A stretch of 45,863 bases of DNA, taken from the NCBI GenBank assembly GCA_002480925.1, contig DLDA01000026.1:10596-56458 (forward strand), given 5' to 3'. Origin of the DNA: Lachnospiraceae bacterium UBA7784. Lineage in GTDB: Bacteria > Bacillota > Clostridia > Lachnospirales > Lachnospiraceae. Numbering within the stretch: the first letter of the stretch is position 1; each line of letters begins with the position of its first letter. Under the pieces are notes generated by a model, which ran no database searches, was not told where the DNA came from, and saw nothing but the letters and a program-made list of their open reading frames with translations. Made by a program: the position numbers and the translations under genes. Below are positions 10,552-19,307 of the stretch, piece after piece.

Positions 10552-11714
10552 CAGTCCCTGTCTCCGGTGTAATTATCACGGACAGCAGCAGCGACAACGT
10601 CTGCAACGTCAGGGTCAAAGGCCTCAGGCATTATATTGTCGGCGCTTAGCTTGTCATCAGGAACAAGGGAGGCAATGGCCTTTGCGGCAGCAAGCTTCAT
10701 TTCCTCTGTGATCGCCTTTGCTCCGCATTCGAGAGCGCCCTTGAAGATGCCAGGGAAGGCAACTACGTTATTTACCTGGTTAGGGAAATCGCTTCTTCCA
10801 GTCCCGACGACAGCAGCGCCGCCCTGCTTTGCCAGGTCAGGCATGATCTCAGGTGTAGGATTAGCCATTGCAAATATGATCGAATCCTTATTCATGGTTT
10901 TTACCATATCGGTGGTCACGATTCCAGGGGCGGATACACCGATAAATACATCGGCGCCAACAAGGGCATCGGCAAGAGAACCCCTCTTTCCGGACAGGTT
11001 GGTGACTTCTGTCATCTTCTTCTGCATCCAGTTGAGGTCACTGCTGTCCTTTGAGAGGATGCCGGACTTGTCACACATGGTGATGTCCCTGAAGCCATAG
11101 GTGAGAAGGAGCCTTGTGATAGCAATTCCGGCTGAGCCGGCCCCGTTTACCACGATAGAGGTATTCTCTACCTTACGTCCGGTGACCTTTAGGGCATTTA
11201 TTATAGCGGCAAGAAGGACTATGGCCGTACCATGCTGGTCATCATGGAAGACAGGTATGTCAAGCTCTGCCTTAAGACGCTCCTCTATCTCGAAGCAGCG
11301 CGGAGCAGAGATGTCCTCCAGGTTGATACCGCCGAAGGTAGGAGCGATCGCCTTTACAGCGGCTATTATTTCCTCAGTGTCCTGAGTGGAAAGCACAATA
11401 GGAAAAGCATTTACTCCACCGAAGGCCTTGAAGAGGACGCATTTGCCCTCCATTACAGGTAGAGCAGCCTCAGGACCTATGTTTCCAAGGCCAAGAACAG
11501 CGGATCCGTCGGATACGACAGCAATAGTGTTGCCCTTTATAGTATAGTCGTAGGCAGCTCTTTTATTTTTGGCGATGCAAAGACATGGAGCGGCAACACC
11601 GGGGGTATAGGTGACAGACAGGTCATGTCTGTCGGTTACCTTCATCCTGGGCTCGGTCGTAATCTTTCCATTCCATTCTCTGTGAAGCTTCATGGCTTCC
11701 TCGTTGATATCCAT
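10551..11714 (-). CDS. NAD(P)-dependent malic enzyme (oxaloacetate-decarboxylating)
   Basis: This enzyme oxidatively decarboxylates malate to pyruvate, feeding the pyruvate pool. The 387-residue size is that of the short bacterial form without a phosphotransacetylase domain. Motifs include YTPGVAAPC, DGSAVLGLGNIGPEA, the metal-site stretch NLEDISAPRCFEIE, VFHDDQHGTAIV, and the Rossmann loop NGAGSAGIAI. The ATG at 11714 has AAAGGAG upstream; a longer open frame reaching 11786 runs through the predicted promoter and is discounted. The gene is transcribed divergently from rho and is coupled to the DUF4364 gene downstream. Confidence 0.95.
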   Translation of the reverse strand: MDINEEAMKLHREWNGKITTEPRMKVTDRHDLSVTYTPGVAAPCLCIAKNKRAAYDYTIKGNTIAVVSDGSAVLGLGNIGPEAALPVMEGKCVLFKAFGGVNAFPIVLSTQDTEEIIAAVKAIAPTFGGINLEDISAPRCFEIEERLKAELDIPVFHDDQHGTAIVLLAAIINALKVTGRKVENTSIVVNGAGSAGIAITRLLLTYGFRDITMCDKSGILSKDSSDLNWMQKKMTEVTNLSGKRGSLADALVGADVFIGVSAPGIVTTDMVKTMNKDSIIFAMANPTPEIMPDLAKQGGAAVVGTGRSDFPNQVNNVVAFPGIFKGALECGAKAITEEMKLAAAKAIASLVPDDKLSADNIMPEAFDPDVADVVAAAVRDNYTGDRD

Positions 11715-11757
11715 TCTTATCTCCTTTGCATATGAACAGTCAATAATTCCGCAGATA

Positions 11758-11786
11758 ATAATAGCAGAAAAAAATAAGGCTTGCAA
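11758..11786 (-). promoter_or_regulatory. Promoter for the malic enzyme operon, sharing its -35 with the rho promoter
   Basis: Read on the minus strand, TTGCAA (11786-11781) is followed after exactly 17 bases by TATTAT (11763-11758). TTGCAA is its own reverse complement, and the same six base pairs serve as -35 of the rho promoter. Confidence 0.75.
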
Positions 11787-11809
11787 TCGGACGCATGTTT
11801 AGTTATAAT
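11781..11809 (+). promoter_or_regulatory. Promoter for rho, sharing its -35 with the malic enzyme promoter
   Basis: TTGCAA (11781-11786), a 17-base spacer and a consensus TATAAT (11804-11809). The start near 11816 gives rho a leader of about 90 bases. Confidence 0.8.
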
Positions 11810-11905
11810 TCGAATAAGAAACATTTTTTTTAAAGATTTCCCCCATTTTCATGAGAATTCTGATTGATGCTATATCAGCAAGTAATCTTTCGCGAAAGGA
11901 TATTT

Positions 11906-13654
11906 ATGAAGGAAACAGACAAATACAGCTCGATGTCGGTCATTGAATTAAAGGATCTGGCCAGAGAAAGAGGCATAAGGGGTGTGACCGGAAAGAGCAA
12001 GGCAACTATCATTTCAGTTCACAGGAAGTATGATGCAGCGGTAGCGGCCGGAGAGAGTAATCCTGCTATGATAGCAAACCCGGCAAAGAAAAGAGGAAGA
12101 CCTCCTAAGGATGCGAAGAAGGAGGGTCGGATAGATACAGCAGATGAGACTGCAGAGAAGGCTTTGCCAGCTGCAGCAGAGGCTATACAGACTAAAGAGA
12201 TAGCAGATTCTCCTGAAGAAAAAAAAGAGGGAACAGAGACCGCAGTCCAGGACCAGAAGAAGGTCAGGCGTCCATATCACAGGAAAGATCAGAATAACAG
12301 GAATTCCCAGTACAGCGGTCAGGGACGTACCTATGCAGGCAATCAGAAATATTCCCGCAGCAGAAATACTGGAAATGAGCACAGGACCTATAATAATAAT
12401 CAGCACAGGTCATATACCCAGCACAGCTATCAGAATAATTATGATGAGGACCGTGAGAAGGTGAGAAATACTGAAAGCTCACAGCCAGTCCAGGTAAAGA
12501 CCGAAACCAACGAGATTCCACATTATGACGATGCAAAGCCGTGTCAGGGAATGCTTGAGATCATGTCAGAGGGATATGGTTTCCTTCGTACAGCCGGATA
12601 TCTGCAGAGCGAAAATGATGTATATGTTTCCCAGTCACAGATCAGGAAATTCAAGCTCCGTACAGGAGATGTGATTACAGGGCAGACCAGACGCAATAAT
12701 CCAAATGATAAATTCGGCGCGCTTTTATTCATAGAAAATGTAAATGGAATAGACCCAGATGCCTGCACCAGACGAACACCGTTTGAGAAGCTCACTCCTA
12801 TCTTCCCTAATGAGAGAATAAGGCTTGAGAGGCCGGGCGGATCTATAGCAGTAAGGATAATGGATTTCATTTCCCCTATAGGAAAGGGCCAGAGGGGAAT
12901 GATAGTATCTCCGCCTAAGGCAGGAAAGACCACGCTCTTAAAGCAGGTCGCAATGTCTGTAATGAAGAATAATCCGGAGATCCATCTGATGATCCTTCTA
13001 GTCGATGAGAGACCGGAAGAGGTCACAGATATGAAGGAGACGGTCGAGAATTTCGGTGGACACTGTGAGGTCATAGCCTCTACCTTCGATGAGACTCCGG
13101 AGAACCACAAGAGACTTTCTGAGATGGTAATAGAGCATGCCAAGAGAAGAGTCGAGCTGGGACAGGATGTGATGATCCTTCTGGATTCCATTACAAGACT
13201 TGCAAGAGCCTATAACCTTACAGTACCGCCATCAGGACGTACACTCTCCGGTGGACTTGATCCTGCAGCCCTTCATATGCCGAAGAGATTTTTCGGAGCA
13301 GCAAGAAATATGAAGGAGGGAGGCTCCCTTACAGTCCTTGCGACAGCGCTTATAGATACAGGATCAAGGATGGATGATGTAGTCTATGAGGAATTCAAGG
13401 GCACAGGCAATATGGAGCTTGTCCTCGACAGAAGTCTCTCAGAAAAGAGAGTCTTCCCGGCAATAGATCTGGCCAAGTCATCCACAAGAAGAGACGACCT
13501 GCTCTATAATCAGGATGAGAGGCTTGTCACCGAGAAAATGAGAAGAGATCTCTCGGGCCTCAAGAGTGAGGAAAGCGCAGAGACCATAATCGCCACAATG
13601 CAGTCTACCTCTACCAACGCAGAGTTCGTAAGTAAGCTTATGAGCCAGATGTAG
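11906..13654 (+). CDS. rho: Transcription termination factor Rho with long low-complexity N-terminal insert
   Basis: Rho is the hexameric RNA helicase that ends transcription of untranslated RNA. Domains: an N-terminal SAP-like Rho_N helix bundle (~9-42), a disordered insert (~45-210), a cold-shock RNA-binding domain ([21 protein letters not shown]) and the ATPase core. In the core are Walker A ([12 protein letters not shown]), Walker B ([11 protein letters not shown]), the Q-loop ([11 protein letters not shown]) and the R-loop region ([16 protein letters not shown]). The insert holds a KKRGRPPK stretch at ~61-68 and an Asn/Gln/Tyr/Arg-rich segment at ~121-180. At 582 residues it is ~160 longer than E. 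coli Rho. The start at 11906 follows GAAAGGA. Confidence 0.97.
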   Translation: MKETDKYSSMSVIELKDLARERGIRGVTGKSKATIISVHRKYDAAVAAGESNPAMIANPAKKRGRPPKDAKKEGRIDTADETAEKALPAAAEAIQTKEIADSPEEKKEGTETAVQDQKKVRRPYHRKDQNNRNSQYSGQGRTYAGNQKYSRSRNTGNEHRTYNNNQHRSYTQHSYQNNYDEDREKVRNTESSQPVQVKTETNEIPHYDDAKPCQGMLEIMSEGYGFLRTAGYLQSENDVYVSQSQIRKFKLRTGDVITGQTRRNNPNDKFGALLFIENVNGIDPDACTRRTPFEKLTPIFPNERIRLERPGGSIAVRIMDFISPIGKGQRGMIVSPPKAGKTTLLKQVAMSVMKNNPEIHLMILLVDERPEEVTDMKETVENFGGHCEVIASTFDETPENHKRLSEMVIEHAKRRVELGQDVMILLDSITRLARAYNLTVPPSGRTLSGGLDPAALHMPKRFFGAARNMKEGGSLTVLATALIDTGSRMDDVVYEEFKGTGNMELVLDRSLSEKRVFPAIDLAKSSTRRDDLLYNQDERLVTEKMRRDLSGLKSEESAETIIATMQSTSTNAEFVSKLMSQM

Positions 13655-13661
13655 GGTGATG

Positions 13662-13690
13662 TTGCATTACAGGAACAGATATAGTATATT
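13662..13690 (+). promoter_or_regulatory. Promoter for the plsX-acpP operon
   Basis: TTGCAT, a 17-base spacer and TATATT lie between the rho stop and plsX. The start near 13697 gives a leader of ~20 bases. No terminator is visible between rho and this promoter. Confidence 0.7.
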
Positions 13691-13715
13691 AGACTCTGTA
13701 TTTTTGAGGTGAAAA

Positions 13716-14735
13716 ATGAATAATACGAGAATAGTAGTGGATGCGCAAGGAGGCGACAACGCACCGGATGAGATCATAAAGGGAGCCTGCGCAGCGCTTC
13801 TGGCCAGAGATGATATTGAGATCATATTCACAGGACCCGAAGATACGATAAGGGAGAAGCTTTCAGCCTTTAGCGATGCTCCTATGGATCGTATCAGGAT
13901 CTGTAATACGACTCAGGTCATAGAGATGGCAGAGCCGCCGGTACGAGCCATAAGACAGAAGAAGGATTCTTCGCTGGTAAGAGGACTTATGCTTGTAAAG
14001 GAGGGTGAGGCCGATGCATTCGTATCAGCCGGATCCACAGGAGCCATTCTGGTTGGAGGGCAGCTTATAGTAGGGAAGCTTCCAGGAGTGAAGCGGGCGC
14101 CGCTTGCTCCGGTCATCCCTACAAGGAAGGGAGTTTCCCTTCTCATAGACTGCGGAGCCAATGTGGACGCAAGGCCGGAGCATCTGCTGTCATTTGCCAG
14201 GATGGGTTCAGTCTATATGGAAAATGTCCTGAAGAAAAAGAACCCGACTGTGGGACTCTTAAGCATAGGGACCGAGGAGGAGAAGGGCAACGCTCTGGTA
14301 AAGGAGACTCTTCCTCTCCTGAAGGAATGTGACGATATAAACTTCATAGGGCCGGTAGAGGCCAGAGACCTTCCATTCGGAGCAGCAGATGTAGTCGTAA
14401 CAGAGGCCTTCGCAGGAAATGTAGCCCTGAAGACCTATGAGGGTACAGCCAGAATGCTTGGATCGGTATTAAAGGAGACCCTTACATCCTCTGTCCGCTC
14501 GAAGGTCGGTGCAGCACTTATACTGCCGTCCCTAAAGAAGTCCATGAAGGCATACGATGCATCGAGGTACGGTGGAGCGCCTCTTCTGGGACTAAAGGGT
14601 CTCGTGGTAAAGGCCCATGGCTCAAGCAAGGCAGTAGAGATAAAGAATGCTATACTTCAGTGCAGCGCATTCTCAAAGGAAGATATAAACGGAAAGATTC
14701 TTGAAAGGATAAGTTCAAGAAAGGAGGAACAGTAA
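13716..14735 (+). CDS. plsX: Phosphate acyltransferase PlsX
   Basis: PlsX makes acyl-phosphate from acyl-ACP and phosphate, the first step of phosphatidate synthesis with PlsY. The 339-residue length and motifs VVDAQGGDNAPDEIIKGA, SAGSTGAILVGG, LIDCGANVDARPEHLLSFA and VTEAFAGNVALKTYEG identify it. GAGGTGAAAA precedes the ATG. The stop codon is directly followed by the acpP start (TAA then ATG), the classic plsX-acpP linkage; the acyl carrier protein is the acyl donor for this enzyme. Confidence 0.97.
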   Translation: MNNTRIVVDAQGGDNAPDEIIKGACAALLARDDIEIIFTGPEDTIREKLSAFSDAPMDRIRICNTTQVIEMAEPPVRAIRQKKDSSLVRGLMLVKEGEADAFVSAGSTGAILVGGQLIVGKLPGVKRAPLAPVIPTRKGVSLLIDCGANVDARPEHLLSFARMGSVYMENVLKKKNPTVGLLSIGTEEEKGNALVKETLPLLKECDDINFIGPVEARDLPFGAADVVVTEAFAGNVALKTYEGTARMLGSVLKETLTSSVRSKVGAALILPSLKKSMKAYDASRYGGAPLLGLKGLVVKAHGSSKAVEIKNAILQCSAFSKEDINGKILERISSRKEEQ

Positions 14736-14972
14736 ATGGAACTGGACCTGTTGAAGAAGATCATAGCCGATGTGCTGTCTGTAGACCCTGACGATATCAC
14801 GTCTGATACCACATTTATAGACGATCTCGGAGCAGATTCACTTGACGTCTATCAGATCATAATGGCAGTCGAGGACGAGCTTGGGATCGAGATAGATGAG
14901 AATCAGGCTGAAAAGATAAGGACTGTAGGCGATGCAGTCGATCTGATCAGACAGACAAAGGGAGAAGACTAA
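14736..14972 (+). CDS. acpP: Acyl carrier protein
   Basis: A 78-residue acidic carrier protein for fatty acid synthesis. The phosphopantetheine site is Ser35 in LGADSLDVYQ, followed by the recognition helix EDELGIEIDENQAEK. The ribosome site AGGAGG lies inside the 3' end of plsX, with the start immediately after the plsX stop. A compact terminator six bases after its stop separates it from rnc and probably makes acpP the most abundant product of the operon. Confidence 0.97.
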   Translation: MELDLLKKIIADVLSVDPDDITSDTTFIDDLGADSLDVYQIIMAVEDELGIEIDENQAEKIRTVGDAVDLIRQTKGED

Positions 14973-14978
14973 GCAGAT

Positions 14979-14999
14979 GCCCCCGTAAGGGGGCTTTTT
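14979..14999 (+). terminator. Short terminator-like hairpin between acpP and rnc
   Basis: GCCCCC-GTAA-GGGGGC followed by five T residues. There is no room for a new promoter before rnc, so termination here must be partial if rnc-smc-ftsY are served from the plsX promoter. Confidence 0.8.
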
Positions 15000-15010
15000 A
15001 AGGAGTTATT

Positions 15011-15721
15011 TTGGAAACAGATCTTAATCTACTAATGGATAGGATTGGATATCAGTTTAATGATGCACAGCTTCTTTTACACGCGCTGACACACAGCTCA
15101 TATGCGAATGAGAAGAATCTGAAGCCGTTTTCTGATAACGAGCGTCTGGAGTTCTTAGGCGACGCTGTTCTTGAAGTGGTATCCAGTGACTATCTCTACA
15201 GGACATATACGAATATGCCGGAGGGCGATCTCTCGAAGCTTCGTGCTTCCTTAGTATGCGAGCCTACACTGGCATTCTGTGCAAAGGACATAGATCTCGG
15301 CAGCTTCATCCGGCTGGGAAAAGGCGAGGAGGCTACAGGCGGCCGTACAAGGAAATCCATAACTTCTGACGCCTTTGAGGCAGTCATAGGGGCAATGTAT
15401 CTGGACGGAGGCATGGAGAGCGCCGCCAGATTCATAAGGAGATTCGTTCTTACCGACATAGAGAATAAAAAACTCTATCATGACTGCAAGACAGCGCTGC
15501 AGGAGATAGTCCAGGCAAAGCACAACAGTACACTTGTCTATAAGGTGATCGATGAATCAGGACCTGACCATGCCAAGGTATATACAGCCGTGGCAATGGT
15601 AGGTGAGCGGATAATAGGAAAGGGCTGCGGAAGCTCAAAAAAGCATGCCGAGCAGGAGGCTGCCTTTAATGCACTTGTATCACTTCATGAGGAAGACAAG
15701 GCAGACGTGCTGAAGGATTAG
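15011..15721 (+). CDS. rnc: Ribonuclease III
   Basis: This 236-residue endonuclease cuts double-stranded RNA (rRNA precursors, structured mRNAs). The catalytic signature NERLEFLGDAVLEVVSSDYL is at ~43-62, with the second acidic cluster in DAFEAVIGAMYLDGG. A double-stranded RNA-binding domain occupies the last ~75 residues (TALQEIVQAK, GKGCGSSKKHAEQEAA). The start is taken as TTG at 15011 because AGGAG lies five bases upstream; the next in-frame ATG (15035) has no ribosome site. The hairpin at 14979 lies right at the 5' side and could itself be a substrate for autoregulation. Confidence 0.96.
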   Translation: METDLNLLMDRIGYQFNDAQLLLHALTHSSYANEKNLKPFSDNERLEFLGDAVLEVVSSDYLYRTYTNMPEGDLSKLRASLVCEPTLAFCAKDIDLGSFIRLGKGEEATGGRTRKSITSDAFEAVIGAMYLDGGMESAARFIRRFVLTDIENKKLYHDCKTALQEIVQAKHNSTLVYKVIDESGPDHAKVYTAVAMVGERIIGKGCGSSKKHAEQEAAFNALVSLHEEDKADVLKD

Positions 15722-15731
15722 GGGAGAGACA

Positions 15732-18700
15732 ATGTATTTAAAAAGCATGGAGCTTATGGGATTCAAGTCCTTCGCCAACAAGATCGTACTTAAATTCCAT
15801 AACGGAATAACGGGGATAGTGGGCCCAAACGGCTCAGGAAAGAGTAATATAGCTGACGCCGTCCGCTGGGTCTTAGGAGAGCAGTCAGCAAAGACACTGA
15901 GGTCATCGGCCATGACCGATGTGATATTTTCAGGGACCGAGGCCAGAAAGCCACTAAGCTATGCCTATGTAGCAATCACACTTGATAATTCAGATCATGT
16001 GCTTCCTATAGAATTCGATGAGGTGACAGTCGCAAGAAGGGTATACCGCTCAGGAGAGAGCGAATACCTGATAAACGGTGCGGTCTGTCGTCTTCGTGAT
16101 GTAACCGAGCTTTTTTACGATACAGGTATCGGAAAAGAGGGCTACTCCATAATCGGACAGGGACAGATAGACAAGATCCTTTCAGGCAGGCCTGAGGAGA
16201 GGAGAGAGCTCTTCGATGAGGCAGTAGGAATAGTAAAGTACAAGAAGAGAAAAACCGAAACTATAAAGAAGCTTGGCGATGAGGAAGAATCTCTTGTACG
16301 TATAAACGATATCCTGGGCGAGCTGGAGAGACAAAGAGAGCCTCTAAAGAAGCAGGCCGAGCTTGCCCGCGAATATTTGAGCAAAAGAGACAGGCTGCGT
16401 CAGCTGGACATCGATTCCTTCATCCTTGAGTCGGATGCGATCGGGGAGGATCAAAGGAAGACAGAGGAGAACAGGGATCTGGTAAAGTCCCAGCTTGATG
16501 AGGGCTACAAGAAAAGCGAGCAGATAAAGGAGAGCTTCCATAGACTGAAGGAGGAGGCAGCCGAGCGTGAAAAGGAGCTTGACGGACTCCGTGAGAGTAA
16601 GCAGGCTCTCGATGTAGAGAATGAGAAAAAGGAAGGCCGGATAAATCTCCTAAGGGAGCAGCTCAAGTATCAGAAGCAGTCCTCACTTGACCTCGAGAAG
16701 AGGAAGAATGAGACGCTTGATTCGATAACAGCTACAGAGGCTCTTATAAAGGAGCAGGAGGAAAAGCTGAATTCGCTTGAGGGTGATCTTTCACAGATAA
16801 ATGAAAGAGAGCAGGAGACAGACAGACTTCTTACCAATGCGAAAAGATCAGAGAGTGAGCTTGCCAATGACATTGAGACAATAAAGAAGGCCTCTGATGA
16901 GGTAAGCTCCTTTATGTCCCGTCACCAGGCCATGGTCATGCGCAACAAAACCTTAAAGGAGCAGCTTACCCTGCAGAAGAGTCAGATAGCAGGCAGGATG
17001 CTTTCAAGACAGGCGAAGAACAAGGATCTTGCCGACCAGATAAGAAATACCTCAGATGAGGATCAGGCTCTTTTAGAAAAGCTGTCTGCCAGGAAGAAGG
17101 AGATTGATGAGCTTGTAAGTGGAAGGGAGGCCACAGAGAAGGAAAGGGAGGCTCTTAAGAAAGAGCTTAAGGAAAAGACAGAGGAATACAATGTAAGCCA
17201 TGCCAGGCTTGAGTCGATAAGAAATATAGCTGAGAGATACGAGGGCTTCGGAAACACTGTAAAGAGTGTGATGGATAAGAAAAGAGAAAACCCCGGTATC
17301 TACGGAGTCGTAGCCGACCTCTTAAGCACAGACAAGAAATACGAGACGGCTATCGAGATAGCTCTCGGCGGCAGCGTAAAAAATATTGTCGTTGATACAG
17401 AGGATACGGCAAAGGGTCTTATCGCATATCTTAAAAGAGAAAGGCTCGGACGCGCGACATTCCTTCCTGTAAGCATGGTCCATGGCAATGCAAGGGTGCC
17501 AGAGGCTGCCATGAGTGAAAGGGGAGTAATAGGGACAGCCGATGACCTTATAAGGACAGACAGCCGTTATAAGGGAATCTTTTCCTATCTGCTGGGAAGA
17601 TACCTTGTAGTCGACAATATCGATTCTGCGGTAGCCCTGCAGAAGAAATACAGGAATGGACTCAGCATAGTGACTCTTGATGGAGATACTATCCGTCCGG
17701 GCGGAGCCATGACAGGAGGAGCCTTCAGGAGGTCTGACAACCTGCTCGGAAGGAAAAGACAGCTCGATGACTTAAGCGATAAATGCAGGAGCATAAAGGA
17801 GCGCCTCTTTATAATAAATGAGTCAATGGACGCCTCTACTAAGAAAAGAGAGGAGGAGGCAGCTCTCGAGAAGGAGAAAAGAGAAGAGTACAATGCACTT
17901 CTTATAGAGAAGAAAAATATAGAGCATGACCTTACTCTGCTAAAGGAGCAGCAGGCCGATCAGACCAAGGCATATGAGGACATTGTCTTAGAGGAGGAGG
18001 CAATAAAGAAGCAGCTAAAGGAGATGGAGGCCGAGCAGAGCTCATATGATGAAAAGCTTTCAGAGATCCATCTGAAGGAGAAGGATATATCTGTAAGATC
18101 ATCAGAGCTCGAAAAGGAAAAAAGCCGGATAGCAGCAAGCATTGAGAGGCTGTCTGAAAAGATAGGACAGATAAGGATAGAGAAGGCCTCACTTACAGAG
18201 AGGATAAATGCAGCAGGCGAGAGGCTTTCCGGGCTTAAGGAGACAAGAGATACTGCCAGAGGGAAGATAGAGGAGCTTGAAAGCAGGAAGGACTCGGGAT
18301 CAAAGGAGACAGAGGCACATAATAAGGAGATAGAGGAGCTTTATTCTGCGATAGAGGAAGGCAGGAAGCAGAAGGATCAGATACTTTCTCAGATAGAAAG
18401 TACAGCCAGAGAAAAGGAGGAGCTCGACAGGAAGAGTCAGACCATATTTGACCAGAGCGAGGATATCTCACAGCAGATCTCACTTCTTGAAAAGGAGAGC
18501 GTGAAGATAAATACACGGCTCGAGAAGAACAAGGAGAGGTCAGATGAGCTTAATAACTATATGTGGGACCAGTATGAGCTCACAAGACATGAGGCCGAAA
18601 GGCAGAAGAGTGAGAAGATAGCAACTCTGTCTGATATCAGGTCAGAGTCAAAGGCATTAAAGAGCGATATCAGGAGTATGGGAAGCGTAAATGTAAACGC

Positions 18701-19286
18701 AGTCGAGGAATATGATGAGCTTTCAAAGCGCTATGACTTCATGAGCTCACAGCATGATGACCTGATGAATGCCAGGGAAAAGCTACTGGCCCTGATCGAG
18801 GATCTGGACAAGGGAATGACAGATCAGTTCAATGCAGGCTTTAAGGATATTCAGACTGAGTTCGACAAGGCCTTCAAGGAGCTCTTCGGCGGAGGACATG
18901 GACGTATCACGCTTGATCCGGATCAGAATGTGCTGGAGGCAGGGATCAATATCATAGCCTCACCTCCTGGCAAAAGGCTTACCAATATGATGCAGCTTTC
19001 CGGAGGAGAAAAGGCCCTTACAGCTATAGCCTTGCTCTTTGCCATACAGAATCTCCATCCGTCGCCTTTCTGTCTTCTGGATGAGATAGAGGCAGCGCTT
19101 GATGACTCAAATGTCGACAGATTCGCCTCATATCTGGGAAGGCTTACCTCCCATACCCAGTTTATCGTGATAACACACAGGAGAGGTACTATGAATGCTG
19201 CTGACCGCCTGTATGGTATCACAATGCAGGAGAAGGGAGTATCTACTCTCGTTTCTGTAAATCTGATAGAGGAACAGCTGACATAA
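15732..19286 (+). CDS. smc: Chromosome segregation protein SMC
   Basis: The 1,184-residue SMC ATPase dimerises and, with ScpA and ScpB, organises and segregates the chromosome. The N-terminal Walker A is GPNGSGKSN (31-39) and the Q-loop follows in VRWVLGEQSAKTLR. Two long coiled-coil arms (~165-500 and ~680-1020) flank a hinge around GVVADLLSTDKKYETAIEIA and RPGGAMTGGAF. The C-terminal head carries the signature LSGGEKAL (~1089) and Walker B CLLDEIEAALDD (~1113). Start and length are typical. It lies 10 bases after rnc and 21 bases before ftsY, a common Firmicutes order. Confidence 0.97.
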   Translation: MYLKSMELMGFKSFANKIVLKFHNGITGIVGPNGSGKSNIADAVRWVLGEQSAKTLRSSAMTDVIFSGTEARKPLSYAYVAITLDNSDHVLPIEFDEVTVARRVYRSGESEYLINGAVCRLRDVTELFYDTGIGKEGYSIIGQGQIDKILSGRPEERRELFDEAVGIVKYKKRKTETIKKLGDEEESLVRINDILGELERQREPLKKQAELAREYLSKRDRLRQLDIDSFILESDAIGEDQRKTEENRDLVKSQLDEGYKKSEQIKESFHRLKEEAAEREKELDGLRESKQALDVENEKKEGRINLLREQLKYQKQSSLDLEKRKNETLDSITATEALIKEQEEKLNSLEGDLSQINEREQETDRLLTNAKRSESELANDIETIKKASDEVSSFMSRHQAMVMRNKTLKEQLTLQKSQIAGRMLSRQAKNKDLADQIRNTSDEDQALLEKLSARKKEIDELVSGREATEKEREALKKELKEKTEEYNVSHARLESIRNIAERYEGFGNTVKSVMDKKRENPGIYGVVADLLSTDKKYETAIEIALGGSVKNIVVDTEDTAKGLIAYLKRERLGRATFLPVSMVHGNARVPEAAMSERGVIGTADDLIRTDSRYKGIFSYLLGRYLVVDNIDSAVALQKKYRNGLSIVTLDGDTIRPGGAMTGGAFRRSDNLLGRKRQLDDLSDKCRSIKERLFIINESMDASTKKREEEAALEKEKREEYNALLIEKKNIEHDLTLLKEQQADQTKAYEDIVLEEEAIKKQLKEMEAEQSSYDEKLSEIHLKEKDISVRSSELEKEKSRIAASIERLSEKIGQIRIEKASLTERINAAGERLSGLKETRDTARGKIEELESRKDSGSKETEAHNKEIEELYSAIEEGRKQKDQILSQIESTAREKEELDRKSQTIFDQSEDISQQISLLEKESVKINTRLEKNKERSDELNNYMWDQYELTRHEAERQKSEKIATLSDIRSESKALKSDIRSMGSVNVNAVEEYDELSKRYDFMSSQHDDLMNAREKLLALIEDLDKGMTDQFNAGFKDIQTEFDKAFKELFGGGHGRITLDPDQNVLEAGINIIASPPGKRLTNMMQLSGGEKALTAIALLFAIQNLHPSPFCLLDEIEAALDDSNVDRFASYLGRLTSHTQFIVITHRRGTMNAADRLYGITMQEKGVSTLVSVNLIEEQLT

Positions 19287-19307
19287 TAATTCTAAGGAGA
19301 AGCAGAT

